A stretch of 64,000 nt of DNA, taken from contig CAWHAL010000001.1 of assembly GCA_963827315.1 (NCBI GenBank), positions 248,001 through 312,000 of the forward strand, in the 5' to 3' direction. The position numbers and the translations under genes were made by a program. Under the pieces are notes generated by a model, which had not been told where the DNA came from, did not search any database, and worked only from the letters and a program-made list of their open reading frames with translations. Origin of the DNA: CAVXEF01 sp963827315. Its GTDB lineage: Bacteria > Planctomycetota > Phycisphaerae > Sedimentisphaerales > Anaerobacaceae. Shown here one piece after another: positions 9,086 through 16,517 of this stretch (positions within the stretch are counted from its first letter, which is position 1; every line of letters begins with the position of its first letter).

Positions 9086-9105
9086 CCTTCGACTCCAAAA
9101 GTGTG

Positions 9106-9192
9106 AAGTGCCTAAAGTTCGGAGTGCCTAAAGTTACAAGTTATTTTTCTACTTTAGCTCACTTTAGCTCACTTTAGGCATTTTAGTTCACT
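9106..9192. repeat. Degenerate word array, inverted
   Basis: The left arm holds two AGTGCCTAAAGTT units 16 bases apart. After an AT-rich loop (TTACAAGTTATTTTTCT) the right arm has ACTTTAGCTC, ACTTTAGCTC, ACTTTAGGCA, which is complementary to the left words. It separates the coiled-coil gene from the 52-aa gene. Confidence 0.6.
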
Positions 9193-9209
9193 GTTTCGTT
9201 CTCAGAACG

Positions 9210-10082
9210 CTATAAATTAGTAGAAACGCTATCGCCGGCCTTGGGCTGTTTGCTCACCATGTCGAGCAAGCCAACAGCTTTTTCAGCCTCGACATCATAA
9301 ATCAAAATATCACAAATGAATTCTTCGCCGCGGGTGACGTAAAACTTCATTCCCTCCTTTACGCCATCCGCCGAGCCGATGGATATTTCAACCAGAGAAT
9401 TCCCCAAATCAACGTTTGTCACCAACCCCTTAAGGCTTATCTGCGTGGTGGCGGGTTCAGCAGGCTTTACTGTCGCTTTCTGCGGCGTTACCGGCACCGC
9501 GCCGGCAACTGTCTTACCCGTCGGCCGCAGGTAACTATCCAACTTGGCCTGCAGCTCGGTCTTCTCTTCGAGCAGACGTTTGTTATCTGTCTGCAACTGT
9601 TCTATTATGGCCATCTTTTCAACCAGCTGTGCCGTGGTTTCGCTAAGCTCTTTGCGCTGTTTGATTTCTTCAGCCTGAATATGATTGAGTTCATCGAGCG
9701 TATTTTGCAACAGCGTTCCCTGCTTATCGTTGGTGGTGTAGAAATCCTTCGTTATACTTGTCCAGCTCTCCACCTGCGCAAGCAGCGACGCCCTTTCTCT
9801 TTCGACATTACTGATGTCGCCTTCCAGCTTGTCGCTTTTAGCCTTAAGAGCGGCGATTTCGTTTCTGAGCTTGTCTTCCACCTGCTGCTTCTGGCTGATA
9901 TACCCATTCGCCTCATCGGTCTTGGCCTTTAATTTTTTGTCCAGACCATCTATGTTGGATTTTACATCGGCGTACTTTCCCTTGTAATTATCAGCGTTGG
10001 CAACGTAGGTTACGACAATGCCGCAGAGGAATATCGAAGACAGTGTCAGCAGCACTATCAGAATCTTTGTAAGCGTGCTCAA
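9210..10082 (-). CDS. Membrane-anchored coiled-coil protein
   Basis: A 290-aa protein: one N-terminal membrane segment (about 6-28, ILIVLLTLSSIFLCGIVV), a long charged coiled coil (about 33-185), a Pro/Ala linker (about 187-212) and a C-terminal small beta-rich domain (GLVTNVDLGNSLVEISIGSADGVKEGMKFYV). That C-terminal pattern resembles the beta domain of MreC-like or cell-wall-associated proteins. It lies upstream of the mre operon on the same strand, so an envelope-organising role is plausible but not shown. Confidence 0.8.
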   Translation of the reverse strand: MSTLTKILIVLLTLSSIFLCGIVVTYVANADNYKGKYADVKSNIDGLDKKLKAKTDEANGYISQKQQVEDKLRNEIAALKAKSDKLEGDISNVERERASLLAQVESWTSITKDFYTTNDKQGTLLQNTLDELNHIQAEEIKQRKELSETTAQLVEKMAIIEQLQTDNKRLLEEKTELQAKLDSYLRPTGKTVAGAVPVTPQKATVKPAEPATTQISLKGLVTNVDLGNSLVEISIGSADGVKEGMKFYVTRGEEFICDILIYDVEAEKAVGLLDMVSKQPKAGDSVSTNL

Positions 10083-10103
10083 AATCAGCTCCCTTCGTTT
10101 AAT

Positions 10104-10137
10104 CGTCTCTCGTCTCTCGTGCCCCGTGGGCCGTGCG
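10104..10137. repeat. One-sided degenerate word array
   Basis: CGTCTCTCGTCTCTCGTGCC is followed by CCGTGGGCCGTGCG: repeated CGT-words of the same style as the other arrays, without an obvious complementary arm. It lies just upstream of the coiled-coil gene start. Confidence 0.4.
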
Positions 10138-10216
10138 ATGTATTATACTGCGCTGTATGACAGTATGCAACCGAATAATCTAATTTCCAGCCCCAGACAG
10201 GTCAAGTTATTTTTGT

Positions 10217-10253
10217 GCCCCCACGCTTGTCTTCGACAAGAAGACGTGGGGGC
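10217..10253. repeat. C5/G5 hairpin with alternative inner stems, copy 1
   Basis: The outer stem GCCCCCACG (10217-10225) pairs perfectly with 10245-10253. Inside, CTTGTC can pair with GACAAG (loop TTC), or GTCTTC with GAAGAC (loop GACAA); the two are mutually exclusive. It lies in the intergenic space downstream of the HEAT gene and could end its transcript, though no U-run follows on that strand. A second copy is at 11508-11545. Confidence 0.65.
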
Positions 10254-10331
10254 GGGAAACTGCATTATCCCTGGCAAAATATCAACCTCAACCGACAGCC
10301 GGTGCAAAACCAGCAACTTTCGGCAACCTGT

Positions 10332-11342
10332 TTACTTAGCGCATTGCAGGACGGCCTTGGCGGCCGCAATACGGACCCGCCTGGACTGGTTTTTAAGCAG
10401 TTTTGGCAGAAATTCGGTAACGCCAATCGTCCGAATCTGGCCTATTGCCAGAGCCGTGAACATATTAACCCGCTCGATGCCCTCGGCATCCATCCCTGCT
10501 GTGAGCTCTTTTCTGAAAACATCAAGCACCTCGGCTTCTCCCTGCGTGCTGCCGAGCGCACCGAGCTGTTCCGCCGCCGCCAGCCGAACCTCCAACACCT
10601 TATCATCCAACATTGTAATCAGGGCGTTCCTCGCCTGCTGCGTCCCAAACGCACCCATCGCCTCTATACCTATATATCTGTCGTCGGCATACGCGCTTAT
10701 CAGCATCGTCCACAGCTTCGGATATACCCGCTCATCTCCGAGCATTGCCATCGCTTTGGCGACCTGAAACCTGACCTTGTCACCCGAATCTTTGTCGCTC
10801 AGGGCCCAATTCAGCAGCTCTAACTGGCGAGGGTCGCCACTTTTGCCGAGTATAAGGGCGGCGTTGGCACGAATATCCTGGTCCTTGCTGAGCATTGCCT
10901 TGCGAATGAGTCCGAAATTATCCTGAAACCCAAGTTTGGCCAGCGCGTAAGCAGCAGCAATTCTGACATTTTCGTCACGGTCCTTCAGCAGTTGCCCCAC
11001 CGATTCTCTTACAAAGCGATACTGCGTGTCGCCGACAGCCAAAGCCGCTGCAAATCTGACCGGCACAAATTCGTCTGCCAACAATCGTCCGACTTTGGGC
11101 ATCAGTTCATTTCGCCTTGTCGCCGCCACAACCTCAATCGCATTGACCCTGACGGAAGGGTCTGTGTCAGCCAAAGCCTCCTCGATAATTCGAACAGCTT
11201 CAGGCACAAGGCTGTTAACAAGCCTGCTATCCGCCGAGGCGGCAGGCCCGCGCTTCGGAGGTTCATTGCAACCGCAGACAGCCAGCAACACATAAGCGCA
11301 GAGCAAAAGGAATATCGAATTTCGAATATCGAATTTTGACAC
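10332..11342 (-). CDS. HEAT-repeat lipoprotein
   Basis: A protein of helical HEAT/PBS-lyase-type repeats of about 30 residues (for example DTDPSVRVNAIEVVAA, DRDENVRIAAAYALAKLG, DKVLEVRLAAAEQLGALG). Such solenoids are protein-binding scaffolds. I choose the GTG at 11342 because it gives a compact lipoprotein signal (MSKFDIRNSIF, hydrophobic core, then VCGC with N at +2). An ATG at 11447 would add 35 residues read from a repeat array and overlap lnt by 11 bases. It follows lnt, the enzyme that completes lipoprotein acylation. Specific role unknown. Confidence 0.8.
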   Translation of the reverse strand: MSKFDIRNSIFLLLCAYVLLAVCGCNEPPKRGPAASADSRLVNSLVPEAVRIIEEALADTDPSVRVNAIEVVAATRRNELMPKVGRLLADEFVPVRFAAALAVGDTQYRFVRESVGQLLKDRDENVRIAAAYALAKLGFQDNFGLIRKAMLSKDQDIRANAALILGKSGDPRQLELLNWALSDKDSGDKVRFQVAKAMAMLGDERVYPKLWTMLISAYADDRYIGIEAMGAFGTQQARNALITMLDDKVLEVRLAAAEQLGALGSTQGEAEVLDVFRKELTAGMDAEGIERVNMFTALAIGQIRTIGVTEFLPKLLKNQSRRVRIAAAKAVLQCAK

Positions 11343-11436
11343 CTGCGGTGTCGTTACCGCACGTTTGGGGCCCGATGTTGTTTCGGAATATCGAACTTCG
11401 AAATTCACTGTTCTAAAATCGAAATTCTTCAGTTTT
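11309..11436. repeat. TTCGAA-word array between lnt and the HEAT gene
   Basis: AATATCGAATTTCGAATATC on one side and GAATATCGAACTTCGAAATT on the other, separated by a GC-rich core. TTCGAA is self-complementary, so the two arms can pair. Part of it is translated as the signal region of the HEAT lipoprotein. Confidence 0.5.
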
Positions 11437-13212
11437 TCACTTTGCATTTCTATGACGCCCTACCATATTTTTGGCTCGGCTCGACCGAGCTCGCCGAAAT
11501 CCGACAAACCCCCGCGTCTTCCTGTCGGAAGACAGGAGCGGGGGTACTATTATGACCAAAACAAAAGCAACCGCACAACAAAAATCCAGCCATTGGCCGA
11601 ATCTACTGAAAAATGTGGTCCTTTTGTCAATCGGCACCCTGTCGACAAACCAGCCCGCCACGGCCTGGCGCCGCCCTGCCTGAGCCGGCAGGTCGCCGAC
11701 CTCAAAGCCGTTTCTGACACGACCTAATGAGTCAATCAGGCAGCTTATGCCGGTATTGACGCTTCGCACGATTGCGAGCCTGTTCTCCACAGCCCTGAAT
11801 ACACAAACAGCCATGTGCTGCACCAGCTCCGCGCTCGCAGAGACCCTGCCATCTTCAAATCTTACGAACCAGCCGTCGTTACTTATATTGACCAGCCAGT
11901 CGAGACGTTTTACGCCTGAACTATCCAGTGCGAACCTTCGGGCGATAACAGGAACTGTATCCTCATAGCAAATCATCACACTGAATCTGTAGGTTTGCCG
12001 CTGCTGTTCTCTGCCGGTCATTTCGAAGACAGTGTACTCACTGCCGGCGTCAAGTGTGTAATCATAATTATAAGGCGTAAACTTCATCAGCAAATTAAAA
12101 AGGGCCGGAAACTTTTTGTGAAAAGGAATAAACTCTCCGAACGGAACGAGGTGAATTTTATTATACCGTTTGTCCGACTGTCGGCCGTCTCGTTTGTATA
12201 GAAATGCCGAGTTATACCTTTGAACCAATTCGATCGACATATCTTCTTTTATTTCCGGCCTGCCGCCGTAGGCCCCCACAAGTACAAACGCCGTGTCTTT
12301 GGCGTGCTCACTAAGGGCTTTGTCAAATGCACGGTAGCTGTGCGAGGCATCCAGAAAATTTAATACCATTGGCTCCAGTACGGCCTGCACCATCGTCTCC
12401 GGCCAGACAATTAACTCGGCGCCCGCTGCGGCGGCCGCTTTACTCTTTTCCATCAGCCCGGAAAATATACTGTCGGACTGCTGAAATGTCCTCTTTACCG
12501 ATTGTGGAATGTTCGATTGCAAAGACCCAACCAAAGGCCCCGCTTTTACGGTCTCCTGCGACTGCCTTACTCTCCATCGACCATACACAACAGCAGCAAT
12601 CAGCACTGCACACACAAGGGCGATCCGCCAGACGAACGGCAGACAAGTTTTCAAAAGATTGCTGATTTTGAAAATACTTTTGAAGTGGCGAGCATCGAGT
12701 ATCAATTCAGCCACCAAGCCATTGACCATTGCTATCAGAAAAGATACGCCCGCTGCGCCAAATATGTCAGCTATCTGGATGAGTGTAATATTGGTGTACT
12801 GGCTGTGCGAGAGGTGCCGCCAGAGAAATCCGCCCAGAAAAAGTCCCTGCAGCCGCTCAGCTCCCACAACCAGAACCGGCACTGCCAGAACCAGCGGTAT
12901 CTTTTTCAGCCGACAGTATCGCAGACCAAAGGCCAGCATCGGCCAGAGCACAGCAGTATACAAACAAAAGGTAAGCCAGCCGACAATCGTAACGGGGACT
13001 ATCCAGTACAGATTGCCGAGCCAATAACAAAGCGAGACAAAATAGGCTATAAGCGCCAAAGGTTTCGGTCTTGCGCCAGGAGAGCAAATAAGAATAAAAG
13101 GCACCCACGCAACCCAGGCCAGCCACGAAAAACCAATCGGCGGCTGAACTACAGTCAAAAAAACTGCACTTGTAATAAAGAGAAATATTTGAGTTATGAT
13201 ATCTTTTCTCAC
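11437..13212 (-). CDS. lnt: Apolipoprotein N-acyltransferase
   Basis: Transfers an acyl chain from phospholipid to the N-terminal Cys of lipoproteins in the inner membrane. The 591-aa protein has several N-terminal membrane helices (about 1-220) and then a nitrilase-fold domain with the catalytic triad context: Glu in IVWPETM, Lys in NKIHLVPFGEFIPF, Cys in VMICYEDTVP. A last hydrophobic helix lies near 555-570. The start is GTG. The final about 25 residues are encoded by two hairpin repeats (11472-11488 and 11508-11545), so the tail looks acquired. Neighbouring genes at 10332 and 14531 encode predicted lipoproteins. Confidence 0.92.
   Translation of the reverse strand: MRKDIITQIFLFITSAVFLTVVQPPIGFSWLAWVAWVPFILICSPGARPKPLALIAYFVSLCYWLGNLYWIVPVTIVGWLTFCLYTAVLWPMLAFGLRYCRLKKIPLVLAVPVLVVGAERLQGLFLGGFLWRHLSHSQYTNITLIQIADIFGAAGVSFLIAMVNGLVAELILDARHFKSIFKISNLLKTCLPFVWRIALVCAVLIAAVVYGRWRVRQSQETVKAGPLVGSLQSNIPQSVKRTFQQSDSIFSGLMEKSKAAAAAGAELIVWPETMVQAVLEPMVLNFLDASHSYRAFDKALSEHAKDTAFVLVGAYGGRPEIKEDMSIELVQRYNSAFLYKRDGRQSDKRYNKIHLVPFGEFIPFHKKFPALFNLLMKFTPYNYDYTLDAGSEYTVFEMTGREQQRQTYRFSVMICYEDTVPVIARRFALDSSGVKRLDWLVNISNDGWFVRFEDGRVSASAELVQHMAVCVFRAVENRLAIVRSVNTGISCLIDSLGRVRNGFEVGDLPAQAGRRQAVAGWFVDRVPIDKRTTFFSRFGQWLDFCCAVAFVLVIIVPPLLSSDRKTRGFVGFRRARSSRAKNMVGRHRNAK
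11508..11545. repeat. C5/G5 hairpin with alternative inner stems, copy 2
   Basis: The outer stem ACCCCCGC pairs perfectly with GCGGGGGT. Inside, GTCTTCC can pair with GGAAGAC (loop TGTC), or TCCTGTC with GACAGGA (loop GGAA). It is inside the lnt 3' end. It shares the outer C5/G5 stem and inner GTCTTC/GAAGAC with 10217-10253. Confidence 0.65.
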
Positions 13213-13238
13213 AGGGAATTTTGTTAATTATTCCTTTT

Positions 13239-13460
13239 TTAGTTTCTTATGCGTGGTAATTTCCCACTTTTTCTGAGTTTGAAAAGCTTATCTGCAATTT
13301 CTTTTGAGCTAAAGTTCTTCTGATTTTTTATTCTTTTATTCAGATTGATGGTGAAATTTTCTAGCGACATCTTGTCTTTAACTAATTCATCGCTAGGTAT
13401 GTTGTTTTCTTTATAGAGTTTTTTTAGTTCTTCGATTTCTTCAGTTTCCCAGTTTCCCAT
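13239..13460 (-). CDS. Stand-alone copy of the methyltransferase C-terminal domain
   Basis: A 73-aa protein with a good ribosome site (GAGGAG about 8 bases before ATG). It aligns by eye over its full length with residues about 256-327 of the adjacent methyltransferase: shared W, ELK-LY-EN, P, FT, N-RI, F, RKS-KL (about 25 identities in 70). The W...E-x2-L-x2-LY pattern with three predicted helices is Myb/SANT-like, which would suit DNA or protein binding. It overlaps the methyltransferase by 37 bases in another frame. Possible roles are a partner subunit, a competitor for the target site, or a regulator. The locus is AT-rich compared with its neighbours, suggesting transfer. Confidence 0.7.
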   Translation of the reverse strand: MGNWETEEIEELKKLYKENNIPSDELVKDKMSLENFTINLNKRIKNQKNFSSKEIADKLFKLRKSGKLPRIRN

Positions 13461-14485
13461 AATGTTATCTCCTCATTATTTTCAGATTTTTTCACTATTG
13501 GCTGACCTCGTAAGGGTCCCAGTTTAGCACTTTTTCTCATCTGTACTAAATGTCTGAAAACTTCATTAGGTTGGAAAGGATTCTGTTTTTCACCTATACG
13601 GTTGTTAAACTTGTCTGTAAATAATGTTAAGAGGAGCGGTTCTTCGCGCATTTGTTCAGTAGGAACTTTGTTCTCATGATAAAGCCATTTGAGCTCTTGG
13701 TTTAATTGTTCAGTCCATTTTCGTTTACCCTCTCCTTCGATATCCTGTCCCTTGCACCTCTCAAGCCTTTTCTGTGATTCTTTGGCATATCGAGAAGAAA
13801 TCTCAATTCCTGTATATTTTCTATTTAACTTTACGGCCACAACAGCAGTAGTTCCTGAACCACTAAAGGGATCAAGTACCCAATCATCTTTATCCGAACT
13901 TACTCTTATTATTCGAGCCAAAAGGCTTTCAGGCATTTGGCAGGGAAAAGCTGTTCTTTCGTCAAATGTCCCGCATACACGTGGATACTCGTCCCAGACA
14001 TCATCCGGCATTTTCCCTTCTGGATTTGCTCGTTTATCGCGATATTTCTTTTGCCTGTCTGAAATGATGCGGACAGCGTCGTCATGAAAAGTACAATTGC
14101 TTCTGTTATTCACGAAATAAAGTATATGTGTGTGAGAGCGGGAAAATTTGTTTTTCATCTGCTGGCCGAATGAATAATGCCATATTATCCAGTTCCGCAT
14201 GAACAGACCAAGCTCATCAGCGATAAGTCTTACATTGGCGGCGTAGTCGTCTCCGATGGCAATATAGAATGAGCCGTGGGGTTTTAGTACTTTTTTGCAG
14301 GCGATCATCCAGTCTTTTGTCCAGGCGATATAGTTTTCGCGCTTTTGCCTGTCGTTGTATTTATCGTACTTGTAGCCGATATTGAATGGCGGGTCAGCAA
14401 AAATCAAATCAGCAAATGGCTCCCTGACCTTGCCGAGTATCTCTACACAATCGCCGCAGATGATTTTATTGAATAGTTTTTCCAC
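13424..14485 (-). CDS. DNA methyltransferase, beta-class N6A/N4C type
   Basis: A 353-aa S-adenosylmethionine-dependent DNA methyltransferase. The catalytic motif DPPF (31-34) precedes the SAM-binding motif FSGSGTT (207-213), the beta-class order. The remainder (about 256-327) is a three-helix Myb-like domain duplicated as the next gene. No restriction endonuclease is recognisable beside it, so this is an apparently solitary methyltransferase, or one whose partner is the 73-aa protein. The start is GTG; a -10 TAAAAT ends six bases before it, suggesting a leaderless message. Lower GC than flanking genes points to horizontal origin. Confidence 0.88.
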   Translation of the reverse strand: MEKLFNKIICGDCVEILGKVREPFADLIFADPPFNIGYKYDKYNDRQKRENYIAWTKDWMIACKKVLKPHGSFYIAIGDDYAANVRLIADELGLFMRNWIIWHYSFGQQMKNKFSRSHTHILYFVNNRSNCTFHDDAVRIISDRQKKYRDKRANPEGKMPDDVWDEYPRVCGTFDERTAFPCQMPESLLARIIRVSSDKDDWVLDPFSGSGTTAVVAVKLNRKYTGIEISSRYAKESQKRLERCKGQDIEGEGKRKWTEQLNQELKWLYHENKVPTEQMREEPLLLTLFTDKFNNRIGEKQNPFQPNEVFRHLVQMRKSAKLGPLRGQPIVKKSENNEEITLWETGKLKKSKN

Positions 14486-14491
14486 GGCATC

Positions 14492-14519
14492 ATTTTAGCG
14501 CACAACTGCAGGATTGCAA
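14492..14519 (-). promoter_or_regulatory. Probable promoter of the methyltransferase gene
   Basis: Minus strand TTGCAA (14514-14519), a 16-base spacer, TAAAAT (14492-14497), then six bases to the GTG start. Transcription would begin at or next to the start codon, the same geometry as tsaD. Confidence 0.5.
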
Positions 14520-14530
14520 GCAAGACTTGA

Positions 14531-15163
14531 TTACGGCTTTATTACTTTTTGTTCCTCGAACACTTTGCCGGAGAGATAATCGGTAAAGGTAACCTTCACC
14601 GTCAGGGGCTTGTCGAAATTCTTGACTATATCGTTTACATCGAAAGCCAATCTGTAATTGGAGGTTAGAACCGTGTCAAACCAGAGTTTTTTCAGCTCAT
14701 CCGGCCTGACGTGCCACTTGGCCAGCAGCGACTTATCGCTTTCTTGGCTGAGGTCCCAAAGCTGCACGTCAACAGTACCGCCGGCCTTTATCTTGTTGTC
14801 CTCGACATCAACAGGCTGTATGTAAACGATTAACTTTTCCTTTCTGCCGTCTTTATCCTTATCGTAGAGGTTGGTATACCTGGTAAGTTTGATTTTTTTG
14901 AGGTCGTAGAGACTGTCAAATTTATCCTGCGGAAGGCCCGAAATAACCTGGACCTGCTTTTTTAACTGCTGGTTCTGCGAATCGGTCTGCTGAAGCTGCT
15001 CGTGGAGCTGTCTGTTTTCTCCCCTCAATGCCCGGATTTGCTCCGCCGGCGTAAGTGTTCTGCTATCTCCACAACCTGCAGTTAATAAGAGCACAAGTGC
15101 ACAAGTGCACAGGTGCACAAGAAACATCCAGCCTACGCACTTACAACTTACGTACCTACCCAT
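14531..15163 (-). CDS. Coiled-coil lipoprotein
   Basis: A 210-aa predicted lipoprotein: lipobox LTAGC near residue 31, then a short coiled coil (PAEQIRALRGENRQLHEQLQ) and a beta-rich domain from about 85 (KKIKLTRYTNLYDKDKDGRK to the end). The hydrophobic core of the signal (FLVHLCTCALVLLL) is encoded by tandem CACAAGTG words, that is, by a degenerate repeat. It stands two bases after the clpP2 stop and probably shares its transcript. Function unknown. Confidence 0.8.
   Translation of the reverse strand: MGRYVSCKCVGWMFLVHLCTCALVLLLTAGCGDSRTLTPAEQIRALRGENRQLHEQLQQTDSQNQQLKKQVQVISGLPQDKFDSLYDLKKIKLTRYTNLYDKDKDGRKEKLIVYIQPVDVEDNKIKAGGTVDVQLWDLSQESDKSLLAKWHVRPDELKKLWFDTVLTSNYRLAFDVNDIVKNFDKPLTVKVTFTDYLSGKVFEEQKVIKP
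15085..15150. repeat. GTGCACAAG word array forming a signal-peptide core
   Basis: GAGCACAAGTGCACAAGTGC is followed by ACAGGTGCACAAG; on the far side lie the words ACGCACTTACAACTTACGTAC, partly complementary. The array is wholly inside the 5' end of the lipoprotein gene 14531-15163. Confidence 0.5.
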
Positions 15164-15165
15164 TA

Positions 15166-15795
15166 CTACTCCTTCTCCCTGTCTCTGATGATTTCCGGCG
15201 CTTTCTGCAGCACTCTGTCGGCCAGTCCGTAACTTATAGCATCTTTTGCTTCCAGCCAGAGGTTTCGGTCGCAGTCTTTTTCAATCTTGTCGGCACTCTG
15301 GCCGGTATGTCTGGCCAATATCTCGTAGAGCCTGCTTCGCAGCCGAAGTATTTCTTTTGCTTCGATGTCGAGGTCGGTGGCGGAGCCTTCGAGTATGCCT
15401 GCAATTTCCGGCTGATGCAGAAGCACCCTGCTGTTGGCCAGGAGGAATCGTTTTCCGCTTTTACCGCCGGCCAGCAGCACCGCTGCCATACTCGCCGCCT
15501 GGCCCACGCAATACGTTGCAACGTCGCACCGCAAAAACTGTATCGTATCGTAAATCGCAAGACCCGCTGTAATCGAACCGCCCGGCGAATTGATATAAAA
15601 ATGGATGTCTGTCTTGGTATCTTCGTTACTGAGAAACAGCATCTGCGCAATGATTAAATTGGCGTTTGCATCATCAGTCATTCCGCCAAGAAAGATGATT
15701 CTATCCCTGAGCAGCCTCGAATAAATATCGTACGCTCGCTCAGTCCGACCGCTTTTCTCTATCACTATCGGCACCAAATTCTGATTAACTATCAT
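15166..15795 (-). CDS. clpP: ATP-dependent Clp protease proteolytic subunit, second copy
   Basis: A 209-aa serine protease subunit of the ClpP barrel. The catalytic residues are S102 (GQAASM), H127 (LLHQPE) and D176 (DCDRN); YINSPGGS is at 68-75. It lies 39 bases after the clpP1 stop, downstream of tig. Two unlike ClpPs in tandem often assemble into a mixed tetradecamer. No clpX or clpA follows in the window, so the ATPase partner must be elsewhere. Confidence 0.93.
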   Translation of the reverse strand: MIVNQNLVPIVIEKSGRTERAYDIYSRLLRDRIIFLGGMTDDANANLIIAQMLFLSNEDTKTDIHFYINSPGGSITAGLAIYDTIQFLRCDVATYCVGQAASMAAVLLAGGKSGKRFLLANSRVLLHQPEIAGILEGSATDLDIEAKEILRLRSRLYEILARHTGQSADKIEKDCDRNLWLEAKDAISYGLADRVLQKAPEIIRDREKE

Positions 15796-15834
15796 AATTC
15801 ATCCCGTATTGCGTAAAACCATTAGTTCATTCGC

Positions 15835-16476
15835 TTATTTACTTTTTTCTTTCTTTTCCTTGTCTTCCTCGTGCAGCACCTCATCGATAAGGCCGTATTC
15901 CTTAGCTTCTTCAGCGGTCATATACCTGTCTCTTTCAGTCTCAGCGGCGATTCTATCTATCGGCTGACCGGTGTGTTTTGACAGGATTTCGTTTATCATT
16001 GTCCTGGCCTTGAGGACCTCCTCAGCCTGTATCTTGATGTCCGCTGCTTGGCCCGTAACCCCGCCCCACGGCTGATGCAGCATAACCTTTGCGTGCGGCA
16101 GGGCGTGGCGCTTTCCTTTTGTGCCCGCTGCCAGTATTACCGCCGCTCCCGACTGGGCTCTGCCGATGCAGTATGTCGCCACTGGAGCGCTGACGAAGCG
16201 GATTGTATCGTAAATCGCCATTGTGTCGTCCACGGTGCCGCCCGGCGAATTGATGTAAAGACTGATTTCAGTGGCACGCTTGAGATTATCCAAGTACAGC
16301 ATCTTCATAACAACCTCGGCAGCCCTGGCGTATGATATCTCGCCTATCAGAAAAACGATTCGGTTCTCCAGCAGCATATCGTCAAGGCTCATCTGCCGAT
16401 AACGCTGGTACTGTCCGTACTGATTAAAAATCTCAAGATTCTTCATAACCTCTCTTGAGGGCTTTTCGATAAGCAT
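15835..16476 (-). CDS. clpP: ATP-dependent Clp protease proteolytic subunit, first copy
   Basis: A 213-aa ClpP. The ATG at 16476 is chosen because AAGGAG sits six bases before it; the longer GTG frame (16494) would begin within that ribosome site. The triad is S109, H134 (MLHQPWG) and D183 (ERDRYM). The nucleophile motif is GRAQSGAA rather than the usual GxAASM, so this subunit may have altered activity or partner dependence. The C-terminus is a charged Lys/Glu tail (EEDKEKKEKSK). Order tig-clpP1-clpP2. Confidence 0.92.
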   Translation of the reverse strand: MLIEKPSREVMKNLEIFNQYGQYQRYRQMSLDDMLLENRIVFLIGEISYARAAEVVMKMLYLDNLKRATEISLYINSPGGTVDDTMAIYDTIRFVSAPVATYCIGRAQSGAAVILAAGTKGKRHALPHAKVMLHQPWGGVTGQAADIKIQAEEVLKARTMINEILSKHTGQPIDRIAAETERDRYMTAEEAKEYGLIDEVLHEEDKEKKEKSK

Positions 16477-16517
16477 CTGCCGCTCCTTTGTCACAGATTC
16501 ACAGATTATAAGCTACC

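Noticed and set aside
9106..9192. CRISPR array
   Set aside because: Units are degenerate, 10-16 bases long, without spacers, and the two halves are complementary; no cas genes are present.
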